Positions 16,458-25,186 of a DNA stretch of 64,000 nt are shown here, in pieces. The stretch is from contig JAAVYI010000023.1 of assembly GCA_022791055.1 (NCBI GenBank), forward strand, positions 1 through 64,000, given 5' to 3'. The DNA comes from Clostridia bacterium (GTDB taxonomy: Bacteria; Bacillota; Clostridia; Christensenellales; Pumilibacteraceae). Each line of letters begins with the position of its first letter. The stretch's first letter is position 1. Below the pieces are notes generated by a model that was not told the DNA's origin, did not search any database, and saw nothing but the letters and a program-made list of their open reading frames with translations. The translations under genes and the position numbers were made by a program.

Positions 16458-17096
16458 TTATTCTACTTTTTGCAAATTTTCTTCACCCTCGAGAAATTCG
16501 GGCAGCGGTTCGTCCGGGATCTCGAACTCGTTATACAAACTCTGTTCTTCCGCCGGCCCCGTTCCCTCGATGACCCGAATCGATTCGAGCAGTTTGTCGT
16601 AATCGGGCAACTGCGAAATGTCCTCGATCTGAAAGCGTTTTAAAAACGAATCGGTCGTACCGAATAAAAGCGGCTTTCCGATCACGTCCTTGCGCCCCGT
16701 CACCTCGATCAAATTGTGTTTGAGCAACACCTGAATGGCATAGTCGCAGTTGACCCCGCGGATCTGCTCGACTTCCAGGCGCGTGACTGGCTGCTTGTAT
16801 GCGATGATCGCCACCGTTTCAAGCGCCGCGCTCGACAATTCTTTTTCTTTGATCGGATTGAGTACGCCGGACACGACGTCGTCGTAAGCCGGATTGGAAC
16901 CGAACTGAATTTTGCCGTTGTATGTAAGTAGTTGTATGCCGCACTGCCCGCCGTACTTCTTTTTCAAGCGTTTGATCGCGCCGTCCATTTCGCTTTTTTG
17001 CAACTCCAGTTGCTCGGTCAGTTCGCGCACGTTGAGCGCATTGCCCGACACCAATAAGAGCGCCTCCAAAATATTATCCAGTAATTCAATCTCCAT
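16458..17096 (-). CDS. scpB: Segregation and condensation protein B
   Basis: ScpB is the winged-helix dimer of the SMC-ScpA-ScpB condensin complex acting on the nucleoid. The 212-residue protein has the family core ALETVAIIAYKQPVTRLEVEQIRGVNCD and the second winged-helix segment VIGKPLLFGTT. The start overlaps the scpA stop by 11 nt, the usual coupled arrangement. Confidence 0.95.
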   Translation of the reverse strand: MEIELLDNILEALLLVSGNALNVRELTEQLELQKSEMDGAIKRLKKKYGGQCGIQLLTYNGKIQFGSNPAYDDVVSGVLNPIKEKELSSAALETVAIIAYKQPVTRLEVEQIRGVNCDYAIQVLLKHNLIEVTGRKDVIGKPLLFGTTDSFLKRFQIEDISQLPDYDKLLESIRVIEGTGPAEEQSLYNEFEIPDEPLPEFLEGEENLQKVE

Positions 17097-17865
17097 AGCT
17101 TCCCTCGCGTCTGTGTATGATGATTTCGCCGAATATCTCCGCTTGTTCGGCGGTAACGAATTGCAGTTTTAACAGCTCCAAAAGCGCCTGAAACGTGGTA
17201 ATGATTTCGCTCTTGGAATAATCGTCCTCGAATAAGTCAAAGAAACTGACGGTATCTTTTGTCAGCATAACGTCCTTGATCGATCCGATTTTTTCCTCGA
17301 CGGTAAAGCGGTCGAGCGTGATTTTGCGCTCTTTGGGCTTGACGGCGTTACGGTCCATTTTAAGAAACAGCTTTTGCAACGCTTTCAAAAGCCCGTCCAT
17401 GTTCATGTCTTTTAAAACGAACTTGACCTCGCCCACACTGGGATCGGGTTCGCGGAAATGCAGGCCGACCGTCTCCCGCTCTTTCATTTTAAGACTGGCC
17501 TCTTTGTATAGCTTGTACTCTTCGATACGCTGTATCAGTTCGCGCTTGGCGTCCTCTGCGTCGTCGGGCGCGTCCGCTTCCGGTTTCGGCAACAACGATT
17601 TCGATTTGATCTCCAATAAAAGCGCGGCCATTTCGATAAACTCCGACGCGCGGTCGAGATCGATCTCTTTCAGCTGTTCCATATAGCCGAGGTATTGCTC
17701 GGTGATCTCCGAAACGAAAATGTCCTCAATGGCGATTTTCGCTTTGCGGATCAAATGCAACAGCAGATCGAGCGGGCCTTCGAAATTCTCTAATTTCACC
17801 TCGTAAGCGCCGGAATCGGCGAGCAGTTCCTCGGCGTTCTCGAGTTCGGTTTCGGTATCAGGCAT
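17086..17865 (-). CDS. scpA: Segregation and condensation protein A
   Basis: Kleisin subunit of bacterial condensin, bridging the two SMC heads. The 259-residue protein has the N-terminal kleisin motif (VKLENFEGPLDLLLHLIRKAKI), a charged middle part and a C-terminal winged-helix (EIITTFQALLELLKL). The start at 17865 shares one base with the upstream stop (TGATG) and has GGGGG 8 nt upstream. Confidence 0.95.
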   Translation of the reverse strand: MPDTETELENAEELLADSGAYEVKLENFEGPLDLLLHLIRKAKIAIEDIFVSEITEQYLGYMEQLKEIDLDRASEFIEMAALLLEIKSKSLLPKPEADAPDDAEDAKRELIQRIEEYKLYKEASLKMKERETVGLHFREPDPSVGEVKFVLKDMNMDGLLKALQKLFLKMDRNAVKPKERKITLDRFTVEEKIGSIKDVMLTKDTVSFFDLFEDDYSKSEIITTFQALLELLKLQFVTAEQAEIFGEIIIHRREGSYGD

Positions 17866-18572
17866 CAGAACAACCCCCAAAACAGCATAAACAGTCGGAC
17901 AACGGCGTTACGCGCGTTCATGATATACAGTCCCAAAATATCGAAGTAGCGCGGCATTCCGGGAATTAAGTCAACCAGGACGCCGAGGCCTACCAACACG
18001 ATCAGAATATACATGCCGTAGTCGCGGATAAACTTGGTGACCGGATTATTGAATTTGGTAAACGCTTCGACGACACGGAATCCGTCCAGCGGATAAATCG
18101 GCAAAAGATTGAAAAAAAACAGCGACAGATTGACCAGCATGAGATACAGAAAGAAACTTTCAAAGCCGCCGAACACGCCGACGCCGCCCGGAAACCAAAC
18201 GGCCATCAGATTCATCAGTACCATAAATCCGCTGGCGATAAATGCCAAAAGCAAGTTGACGGTAACGCCGGCGACCGCGACGGTAAAGATACCGCGTTTT
18301 TGGTGCTTAAAATTGAACGGATTGACCGGCACAGGTTTCGCATACCCGAAACCGCAAACCATCAGCATCAAAAAGCCGATCACATCAAAATGTTTGATCG
18401 GGTTGACCGTCAGTCTGCCTTGCATTTTTGCCGTCGGGTCGCCGTTCCAAAGCGCGACATAGCCGTGGGCAATCTCGTGCAGAATGATTGAGATCAGTAC
18501 GGCTACGGCCATCAACAGCCAGTCGATGAGACCGGCGGCCATGATAAACCCGGCCGAAAGCAAATTCGCCAT
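17865..18572 (-). CDS. Site-2 protease family membrane metalloprotease (M50, YwhC type)
   Basis: 235-residue intramembrane zinc protease: HEIAHG metal motif near residue 32, and LLPIYPLDGFR, the second metal-binding segment. Several membrane helices are present. The start at 18572 has AAGAGG 8 nt upstream; a longer reading would overlap lysA. The family is common next to scpA in Firmicutes; its substrate is unknown. Confidence 0.88.
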   Translation of the reverse strand: MANLLSAGFIMAAGLIDWLLMAVAVLISIILHEIAHGYVALWNGDPTAKMQGRLTVNPIKHFDVIGFLMLMVCGFGYAKPVPVNPFNFKHQKRGIFTVAVAGVTVNLLLAFIASGFMVLMNLMAVWFPGGVGVFGGFESFFLYLMLVNLSLFFFNLLPIYPLDGFRVVEAFTKFNNPVTKFIRDYGMYILIVLVGLGVLVDLIPGMPRYFDILGLYIMNARNAVVRLFMLFWGLF

Positions 18573-18577
18573 TCGTC

Positions 18578-19894
18578 TTACCTCTTTTTTATCCAAACGG
18601 GATAGGTGTCAAGCTCCATGATTCTTTCGTAGCTCTCCGGCTTTACCATGTAGTCCGACCGGCCGTCCCGTACCAGCACGACGGGCGGAATCGGATTGCG
18701 GTTATAATGTCCGGCCATCGAATAGTGATAGGCCCCTGTCGTCAGGATCGCCAACAGGTCGCCGCTTTGCGCTTTCGGCAGCCGAATATCCTCGATCAGC
18801 ATATCTCCGCTTTCGCAGCATTTCCCGGCCACGGTTACCGTCTCTTCTGCGCTGTCCGACATACGGTTGGCCAAAACGGCGTCGTATTTTGACCGATACA
18901 GCGCATAGCGCGGATTTTCGAACATACCGCCGTCAACGGCGATATATTTCTTAATGTCCTTGATTTCCTTAATCGCGCCGACCGTGTACAGCGTGATACC
19001 GGCCTCGCCGACGATCGAACGACCCGGCTCAAGCACCAAATGCGGCTCGAGCAAATTCTTTTCCGCACAGCACGCTTTTACCTTTTTGGCGATCGCCTCG
19101 GCATACTGCCGCGGCTCAAGCGGTTTATCCTCTTCGGTATAGGTCACGCCGTATCCCCCGCCCATATTCAATTCGGCAACCGGGATACCGACCTTACCGA
19201 GCGCGACCATAAAATCGGTCATCTTCTCAACAGCCAGTTCAAACGGTTTCAGCTCGAAAATCTGCGACCCGATGTGACAGTGAATGCCGATAAACGAAAG
19301 GTTTTCAAACGTGCCGATCGTCTCGATCGCTTTTTGCGCCGTCCCGTCGGCGATCGAAAAACCGAACTTGCTGTCCACGCGCGAAGTCTGTACAAAGTGG
19401 TGCGTATGTGCGTCGATACCGGGATTGACCCGCACCATAACGCTTTGCCGCTTGTTCTTTTGCGCGGCAATCTCGTTCAACAACGTCATTTCGTAAAAGC
19501 TGTCGATGACGACGGCGTGTACACCGGCCTTGACGGCTTCGGCCAGTTCTTCCGGCAGTTTATTGTTGCCGTGAAAATAAATCGAATCGGCATCCATGCC
19601 GCCCGCGAGCGCCGTCTTTAGCTCGCATCCGGACACCACGTCGGCGCCCAAGCCCTCTTCGCGCATGATCGTATAGATCGCTTTGGTCGAAAACGCTTTA
19701 CTGGCATAGCAGACCTTATAGTCCGGATAGACGGAATCGAGCGTCGCCGTATACCCTGCGCACACGTTCCGAATATAGGCCTCGTCCATGACATACAGCG
19801 GCGTACCGTACTGTTTCGCCAGGTCTACGGTATCGCAGCCGCCGATTTCCAAATGTCCGGCTTGATTTATCTTAAGCGTCTCTCTGCACAGCAT
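18578..19894 (-). CDS. lysA: Diaminopimelate decarboxylase
   Basis: PLP enzyme converting meso-diaminopimelate to lysine. The 438-residue protein has the PLP lysine in YASKAF, HCHIGSQ, the glycine-rich phosphate loop GGGYGVTY, EPGRSIVGEAG and the C-terminal CCESGDML with the active-site cysteine. GGAG lies 8 nt before ATG, and a strong promoter precedes it (19924-19952). First gene of the operon running to rluB. Confidence 0.96.
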   Translation of the reverse strand: MLCRETLKINQAGHLEIGGCDTVDLAKQYGTPLYVMDEAYIRNVCAGYTATLDSVYPDYKVCYASKAFSTKAIYTIMREEGLGADVVSGCELKTALAGGMDADSIYFHGNNKLPEELAEAVKAGVHAVVIDSFYEMTLLNEIAAQKNKRQSVMVRVNPGIDAHTHHFVQTSRVDSKFGFSIADGTAQKAIETIGTFENLSFIGIHCHIGSQIFELKPFELAVEKMTDFMVALGKVGIPVAELNMGGGYGVTYTEEDKPLEPRQYAEAIAKKVKACCAEKNLLEPHLVLEPGRSIVGEAGITLYTVGAIKEIKDIKKYIAVDGGMFENPRYALYRSKYDAVLANRMSDSAEETVTVAGKCCESGDMLIEDIRLPKAQSGDLLAILTTGAYHYSMAGHYNRNPIPPVVLVRDGRSDYMVKPESYERIMELDTYPVWIKKR

Positions 19895-19923
19895 GGTTAT
19901 TTCTCCAAAGCGTAGTTATTTCT

Positions 19924-19952
19924 ATTGTATCATATCCGCGCCCTTTCGTCAA
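19924..19952 (-). promoter_or_regulatory. Sigma-A-type promoter of the lysA operon
   Basis: -35 TTGACG (19947-19952), 17-nt spacer, -10 TACAAT (19924-19929) on the minus strand, 30 nt before the lysA start. Confidence 0.8.
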
Positions 19953-19980
19953 TCGTTACACAGATACGTTTTCGATAAAG

Positions 19981-20007
19981 AAAAAGGCGCCGCTTCGTGC
20001 GCCCCTT
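19981..20007 (-). terminator. Terminator after the second carboxypeptidase gene
   Basis: GC-rich 5-bp core stem GGCGC/GCGCC with an 8-nt loop, followed on the minus strand by TTTTTC. It lies 19 nt after the stop. Confidence 0.65.
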
Positions 20008-20025
20008 TCCTCATTGTCATTGCCT

Positions 20026-21195
20026 TTACCACTTATGAATAAAGTCGTCTACTACGTCGAGATACCCGACTTTGTCTACATCCGCCGTAGCCACAATATC
20101 GACCTCGCCGATCGTCTCTTCGCCGTTGCGGATCAAAATTTTTCCGACAACGCCGTCGATATGAACGGGCGCTGTGACGGTATCGTATACATAGTCGATT
20201 TGCAATTCCGCACTCGCCGCATTTTCGGTGAAGTGATAAAAATCTTCTTTGGCGCGTACCGACACCGTAGCCGATTTGCCGTTATTGACCGCAATATCGG
20301 CGATCGGTTGCGTGCAATCAACAATCTTCTTGGTCTGATAGTTGGCAAAACCCCAATCAAATAATTTCGTCATTTCGGCGTTGCGCGTTTTGGAATCGGG
20401 CGCGCCGACAACGACGCTGATCAGACGCGTGTCGCCGCGCTTGGCCGTTGCCGTCAAGCAGGACAGCGCCTCGTTGGTAAAGCCGGTCTTTCCGCCGTCG
20501 CAACCGGTATACGTGCGAATCATACGGTTTGTATTGGTGAGTCCCGTCACGCGACCGCCGGGGTGTACAAAATCAAACATCCATACTCCGGCATACTCGA
20601 AGAACAGCGGATGCTTGATCAGCGAACGCATCATAACGGCAGCGTCGTGCGCGCAGCAGTACTGTCCGGGCGCAGGCAGGCCGGTACAGTTGATAAAATT
20701 GCTGTCCGACAGTCCGAGCGCTTGGGCGCGGGTGTTCATGCTGTCGACAAAGCTGTCTACGCTGCCGCTCAAATATTCCGCCATTGCGACGCACGAATCG
20801 TTGGCCGACGCTACGATAATGCTTTTGAGCAGTTCGCCGGCTTTATACACACTGCCCGCATCCAAAAATGCTTGCGAGCCGCCCATCGACGCAGCGTTTT
20901 GGCTGACCGTAATTTCGGTTTCGACATCGAAACGACCGCTTTCCATTTCCTCGAAACAGCGCAGCAGTGTCATGATTTTGACCATGCTGGCAATCGGCTG
21001 GTGCGCTTTGGCGTTTTGCTCGTATACGATTTGTCCGGTATGGTAGTCCATAACAAGCGCTTGCCGCGCATTGACCGCCGGCGGCGCGGACGCTGCGCTT
21101 GCCGCCGTATGTCCGACAAAACCGACCGTAGCCGCAATGCTACCCAGCAGCGCAACGGCCAGAGCCAAACCGACAATCTTCTTTTTTATAGTCAT
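20026..21195 (-). CDS. D-alanyl-D-alanine carboxypeptidase family protein (second copy)
   Basis: 389-residue S11-type protein with an N-terminal signal anchor (KKIVGLALAVALLG). The active-site tetrad is SMVK (IASMVKIMT). The second motif is SAN rather than the usual SGN (ASANDSCVAM); the third is KTG (GGKTGFT). A C-terminal beta-rich domain follows. The start at 21195 has AAGGGGA 7-8 nt upstream. It lies next to the spoIIM-like and spoIVB genes, so a role in spore cortex or engulfment peptidoglycan is likely but inferred. Confidence 0.9.
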   Translation of the reverse strand: MTIKKKIVGLALAVALLGSIAATVGFVGHTAASAASAPPAVNARQALVMDYHTGQIVYEQNAKAHQPIASMVKIMTLLRCFEEMESGRFDVETEITVSQNAASMGGSQAFLDAGSVYKAGELLKSIIVASANDSCVAMAEYLSGSVDSFVDSMNTRAQALGLSDSNFINCTGLPAPGQYCCAHDAAVMMRSLIKHPLFFEYAGVWMFDFVHPGGRVTGLTNTNRMIRTYTGCDGGKTGFTNEALSCLTATAKRGDTRLISVVVGAPDSKTRNAEMTKLFDWGFANYQTKKIVDCTQPIADIAVNNGKSATVSVRAKEDFYHFTENAASAELQIDYVYDTVTAPVHIDGVVGKILIRNGEETIGEVDIVATADVDKVGYLDVVDDFIHKW

Positions 21196-21241
21196 ATTGA
21201 TTCCCCTTATAAGTTTTCTCACTTATAATATGAATCAAAAT

Positions 21242-21856
21242 TTATATAACTATACCGAACGTCAATAAGAGCATCAAAATTCCTTCCACAATGGCCAAAA
21301 GCACAAAGGCGATGAACAGCGGCAACATACGGATGCCGCAGTCGGTCATGTTCTCGATCGAGAACCCGCCCCACCGGCTGTCGCATAGATCGCCGATAAA
21401 CAGCCCCAGCAGAAAAAACAGCGCCAGATACACTAGCATAAGCGGCAAAAAACACAACAGCAGATACGGCAAAATCAGCAGCTTAAAGACGGAAATCAAT
21501 AGTACGATCATGAACGCCAACATATAGGCGCGGTAAAACAGAATGAGCGCGGTCAGATAGCTGAGAATTTTATTGCACGACGCAAAACAGTACAGGGCGC
21601 AAAACAGCAGCAACATAAAGGCGTCGCACAAAATAAAGGTAAATATATTGATTTTATCGGCAATGTAACGATAGATCAAACTGTTTGCGTCGATCAGTTT
21701 TTGTGCCGTGAACTCCGTTTTGATCCCGTTACGAAACCCCAAAATCAATCCCAACGCAATGGCAATGCAAAAAACGAGGATCCTTTTCTTATGACAGCGA
21801 AATAGATCTTTGACAGTAAACGTCAGTTCGCCGATAAAATAGCCCAAGGGTTTCAT
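21242..21856 (-). CDS. spoIIM: Multi-pass membrane protein, probably SpoIIM
   Basis: 204 residues with about five membrane helices and a short N-terminal cytosolic part. The layout, the first helix (RILVFCIAIALGLILGF) and the neighbours (a D,D-carboxypeptidase and spoIVB) suggest SpoIIM, part of the peptidoglycan-degrading DMP complex during engulfment. Sequence motifs alone do not prove it. No ribosome site is visible before ATG; a sigma-E-like -10 box lies only 6 nt upstream. Confidence 0.55.
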   Translation of the reverse strand: MKPLGYFIGELTFTVKDLFRCHKKRILVFCIAIALGLILGFRNGIKTEFTAQKLIDANSLIYRYIADKINIFTFILCDAFMLLLFCALYCFASCNKILSYLTALILFYRAYMLAFMIVLLISVFKLLILPYLLLCFLPLMLVYLALFFLLGLFIGDLCDSRWGGFSIENMTDCGIRMLPLFIAFVLLAIVEGILMLLLTFGIVI

Positions 21857-21862
21857 ACTTTA

Positions 21863-21891
21863 TTACTATGTCGGAATCGGTCGTTTCATGA
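21863..21891 (-). promoter_or_regulatory. Possible sigma-E-like promoter before the spoIIM-like gene
   Basis: On the minus strand TCATGAA (21885-21891), a 14-nt spacer, then CATAGTAA (21863-21870). This partly resembles the Bacillus sigma-E boxes (-35 KMATATT, -10 CATACAMT, spacer 13-15). The -35 match is weak. Confidence 0.35.
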
Positions 21892-21892
21892 C

Positions 21893-21919
21893 AAAACGGC
21901 GCCCGATCAGACGCCGTTT
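21893..21919 (-). terminator. Probable terminator after spoIVB
   Basis: 8-bp stem AAACGGCG/CGCCGTTT with a loop of about 10 nt. Only a short T stretch follows, so confidence is moderate. Confidence 0.55.
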
Positions 21920-21945
21920 CGCTAAATAATATTCCTTTATCGCCG

Positions 21946-23001
21946 TTACTCGCACAGCCAGTCGGCGTAGATTCCGTAGCCTTTTAACGGGTCGTTGACA
22001 AACACATGGGTGACCGCGCCGACGATCGCATGGTTCTGAATGATCGGACTGCCGCTCATGCCCTGCACGATGCCCCCGGTCTTTTCGATCAAACGCTTGT
22101 CTGTCACACGGATCACCATGCTTTTGTCCGAACGCTTATTTTGTCCCATTGCGCGCACGATTTCGATGTCGTAAAAATCGGGCTTATCGTCAACGGTCGT
22201 GTACAGCTGCGCTTTTCCGCATGTCACGCACTCCCGTCCGCTCAAGTCGTACAGTTCGCGCTTGGGTAAGCGCTCCAACGAGCCGTAAACGCCGTACTCC
22301 GTGTTATCCGCGATTTTGCCGAGCACCGTATTATTGAGCATACCTTTCATCTCACCCGGCTGCCCGCGTCTCCCTTTGGTGATCCCGATGATTTCGCAAG
22401 AATACACGTCACCGCCGCAAACGGGCACACGATATTTGCCGATCGAAATCGGATGCCCCAGTGCCACAAAACGCTTATCCGCCCGCACAAAGCTGACCGT
22501 GCCGATGCCGTTGATACGGTCCTTCACCCACACGCCTAAGCGAAAGCGGCCCGTCAAAGCCTCTTTAAGCGGCTGTATCCATGCATCCAACGAATCATCG
22601 CCGCGCCGTATCGTCAACGGGATCCTGGCGCCGTTCCCGGCATTGGCCGCATTGTCGAGATCGTCCGCGCAGTGTACCGAAGTACCGGCGGCCATAACGA
22701 TGATGTCGCCTTTTTGTAAGTCGGTCTGCGCGCGAACGCTGCCCGCCTGTGTGTCGACCGTTCCGACTTCCTCCACCATCACGCCGTCTATCTTCAAACT
22801 GAAGCCTAAAGGAAATCCGCCGATATACACTTTGACGCGCGGTTCCGTCTGCGAAACCGTTTTTCCCCAACCGAATAACTTGCCGTACCCGCCGTCGGCA
22901 AAAGCCGGTTGCGCGGGATCGGACACCGAAACCCCAAGGCTTAAGACGCACAGCAAAAGAATCACGCCGGCGACCAGCCTGCAATAAGTACGCTTTATCA
23001 T
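21946..23001 (-). CDS. spoIVB: SpoIVB peptidase (family S55)
   Basis: SpoIVB is the forespore-secreted serine protease that signals activation of pro-sigma-K through the SpoIVFA/SpoIVFB complex. The 351-residue protein has an N-terminal membrane anchor, a PDZ-like region (about 60-150), the catalytic-histidine segment FVALGHPI and the catalytic serine in GMSGSPI. It is shorter than the Bacillus protein (about 425), the N-terminal linker being reduced. A spoIVFB homologue lies at 43336. There is no ribosome site, and a forespore-type promoter ends 7 nt before ATG. Confidence 0.93.
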   Translation of the reverse strand: MIKRTYCRLVAGVILLLCVLSLGVSVSDPAQPAFADGGYGKLFGWGKTVSQTEPRVKVYIGGFPLGFSLKIDGVMVEEVGTVDTQAGSVRAQTDLQKGDIIVMAAGTSVHCADDLDNAANAGNGARIPLTIRRGDDSLDAWIQPLKEALTGRFRLGVWVKDRINGIGTVSFVRADKRFVALGHPISIGKYRVPVCGGDVYSCEIIGITKGRRGQPGEMKGMLNNTVLGKIADNTEYGVYGSLERLPKRELYDLSGRECVTCGKAQLYTTVDDKPDFYDIEIVRAMGQNKRSDKSMVIRVTDKRLIEKTGGIVQGMSGSPIIQNHAIVGAVTHVFVNDPLKGYGIYADWLCE

Positions 23002-23008
23002 ATAATTA

Positions 23009-23038
23009 TAGTAAGTTGCATTCGCCCGCGTATTATGC
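23009..23038 (-). promoter_or_regulatory. Forespore-type (sigma-F/sigma-G-like) promoter of spoIVB
   Basis: On the minus strand GCATA (23034-23038), 18-nt spacer, CTTACTA (23009-23015). This matches the Bacillus sigma-F/G pattern (-35 GHATR, spacer 18, -10 CATNNTA) at all but one core base. In Bacillus spoIVB is under the same sigma factors. Confidence 0.55.
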
Positions 23039-23066
23039 GACGAAAATCAAAAACGCCCTCGCCGCA

Positions 23067-23104
23067 CAAAAAAAGACTCCTCCGCCCGCGCGAAAGAGTC
23101 TTTT
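23067..23104 (-). terminator. Terminator of the pgi-pgk operon
   Basis: Stem AAAGACTC/GAGTCTTT with a 16-nt loop, followed on the minus strand by seven T residues, 20 nt after the pgk stop. Confidence 0.85.
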
Positions 23105-23125
23105 GCTTTCGATGAAAATTGTAAA

Positions 23126-24316
23126 TTACTTGTTGTCGAGGCAAGCAATGCCCGGAAGAATTTTGCCCTCGAGGTATTCCAGGCTGGCGCCGCCGCCGGT
23201 CGAAATGTGTGTGACCTGGTCGGCATAACCGAGCTGCTCGATAGCCGCCGCGCTGTCACCGCCGCCGATGATCGTGACGGCATCCTTGTTATCGGCAAGC
23301 GCCTGCGCTACGGCTTTGGTGCCGACGGCAAAACGCGGGAACTCGAACACGCCCATAGGGCCGTTCCAAATGACCGTTTTCGCCTTTGCGATGATGCTTG
23401 CAAACTTCTCCGCCGTCTTAGGTCCGATGTCGAGACCTTCCCAGTCGGCCGGAATTTCGCCGGCCGCGCACACCTTGGATTCGGCATCGGCCGAAAACTC
23501 GGTGGTGATCACGTTGTCGATCGGCAAATACATTTCGACGCTTTTCTGCTTGGCTTTAGCCAACAACTCTTTCGCCAAATCGATTTTGTCCAACTCGACT
23601 TTCGATTTGCCGATTTCGCCGCCCTGCGCTTTGCAGAACGTGTAGGCCATCGCGCCGCCGATGATCAGGCTGTCGACCTTATCGATCAGATTGTTGATGA
23701 CGCCGATCTTGTCCGACACTTTCGCGCCGCCCAAAATCGCCACGAACGGACGTTTCGGATTGGCCAAAGCGCCGCCCATCACTTCGATTTCTTTTTCGAT
23801 CAAGCATCCGGCAACGTTGACTTTGCAATAATCGGCAACGCCGGCCGTCGATGCGTGGGCGCGGTGCGCCGTACCGAATGCGTCGTTGACGTACACATCG
23901 GCAAACTTGCTGAGCGCCTTGGCAAATTCGGGGTCGTTCTTTTCCTCTTCTTTATGGAAACGCACGTTTTCCAACAGCACGGCCTGTCCTTCTTTGAGCG
24001 CCGCGACCTTAGCCGCAGCGTCCTCGCCTACAACGTCTTTTGCCAGCGTCACGACGTTGCCGAGCAATTCGTTGAGACGATCGGCTACCGGCTTTAAGCT
24101 GAACTTCTCTTCAAAGCCGTTCTTCGGTCTGCCGAGATGCGAGCAAAGCACCACTTTGGCGCCGTGTTCCAATAAATATTGGATCGTCGGCAAGGCGCCG
24201 ATAATGCGGTTGTCGTCGGTGATCTTGCCGGTCGCGTCCTGCGGTACGTTAAAATCGCAGCGGACGAGTACCTTTTTACCCTTGACTTCCACGTCTTTGA
24301 TAGTCTTTTTGTCCAT
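23126..24316 (-). CDS. pgk: Phosphoglycerate kinase
   Basis: Glycolytic ATP-producing step between 1,3-bisphosphoglycerate and 3-phosphoglycerate. The 396-residue protein has the signature [12 protein letters not shown] near the N-terminus, SHLGRPK, the hinge region and the C-terminal nucleotide segment GGGDSAAA with [20 protein letters not shown] lies 7 nt before ATG. Third gene of the pgi, TIM-barrel, pgk unit. Confidence 0.98.
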   Translation of the reverse strand: MDKKTIKDVEVKGKKVLVRCDFNVPQDATGKITDDNRIIGALPTIQYLLEHGAKVVLCSHLGRPKNGFEEKFSLKPVADRLNELLGNVVTLAKDVVGEDAAAKVAALKEGQAVLLENVRFHKEEEKNDPEFAKALSKFADVYVNDAFGTAHRAHASTAGVADYCKVNVAGCLIEKEIEVMGGALANPKRPFVAILGGAKVSDKIGVINNLIDKVDSLIIGGAMAYTFCKAQGGEIGKSKVELDKIDLAKELLAKAKQKSVEMYLPIDNVITTEFSADAESKVCAAGEIPADWEGLDIGPKTAEKFASIIAKAKTVIWNGPMGVFEFPRFAVGTKAVAQALADNKDAVTIIGGGDSAAAIEQLGYADQVTHISTGGGASLEYLEGKILPGIACLDNK

Positions 24317-24352
24317 GTTCCAACTCCTTTACAAGAATATTTTGTATGGTTA

Positions 24353-25150
24353 TTAACGGTTATTAACGTGAATCAACGTTTTTGCCAAAAAGTCGTAAGA
24401 GTCTTTCAGCTCGTTCAATTCACGGTAGTCCTGCGCATAGACCTCGACAAACATTTGCACATTGGTGTTGAGCGTATCCAACTCGCGGAACAGCTTTTCG
24501 AAATTGAACTTTCCCTGCCCGGGAATGCGCGTTTCGCCTTTGGCGTTGTAGTCGCACAGATGAACGGTCGTCAACCGATCGGCCATTATGTCTAAAAATT
24601 TGTAGACGTTGATCCCGCTTTGCATGGCTTGCTTGATGTCGAGCGTTGCGCCCAAATTCGGACAATGCAATTTGAGATGCCGGAAATAATCGGGATTATT
24701 GAAGTATGTCCAGTGTACGTTTTCGTAGCTGATACGCAAACCGTACGCCTGCGCGATCTCCGACAGTTGATTGATCCGGTCGCCGAGTTTTGCGTAATCG
24801 AATACGTACTCTTTGTCTTTCAGTCGGACGGGGCCGTGAAAGGTAAAGTATTTTGCACCCAACACCGCGCCGGCATAACATACCTTTTTGAAAATGTTTT
24901 CGGCGTCCGCTCGCACGCGCGCGTTTGTCGTGAACAGTTGCGGTTCAAACTGCGTGCTTAAGGCGTGGACCGAATGCACGTTGATGGTACCTTTTCGCGC
25001 AACAAGCGCATCGGCAAAAGGCTTTTCGTACTCCGAAAACGTGTTGAGAAACACCTCGGTCGTATCGACGCGCATTTGCCGCAGCACGTCAAACGCGCTT
25101 TCCGTCGGCACGCGATTAAACAATGAAGCTGTGGATATTCCTACCCGCAT
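24353..25150 (-). CDS. Sugar phosphate isomerase/epimerase (xylose isomerase-like TIM barrel)
   Basis: 265-residue TIM barrel of the AP-endonuclease-2/xylose-isomerase-like family. The likely metal-binding residues are seen in NVHSVH, TFHGP, SYENVHW (glutamate), TLDIKQA (aspartate), TVHLCDY and VEVYAQD (glutamate). The substrate is unknown. Its position between pgi and pgk suggests a sugar or sugar-phosphate substrate, but that is inference. GGGAGGA precedes ATG. Confidence 0.8.
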   Translation of the reverse strand: MRVGISTASLFNRVPTESAFDVLRQMRVDTTEVFLNTFSEYEKPFADALVARKGTINVHSVHALSTQFEPQLFTTNARVRADAENIFKKVCYAGAVLGAKYFTFHGPVRLKDKEYVFDYAKLGDRINQLSEIAQAYGLRISYENVHWTYFNNPDYFRHLKLHCPNLGATLDIKQAMQSGINVYKFLDIMADRLTTVHLCDYNAKGETRIPGQGKFNFEKLFRELDTLNTNVQMFVEVYAQDYRELNELKDSYDFLAKTLIHVNNR

Positions 25151-25186
25151 AAAGACGCTCCTCCCGTCGCAACAATCCGGCTTGCC

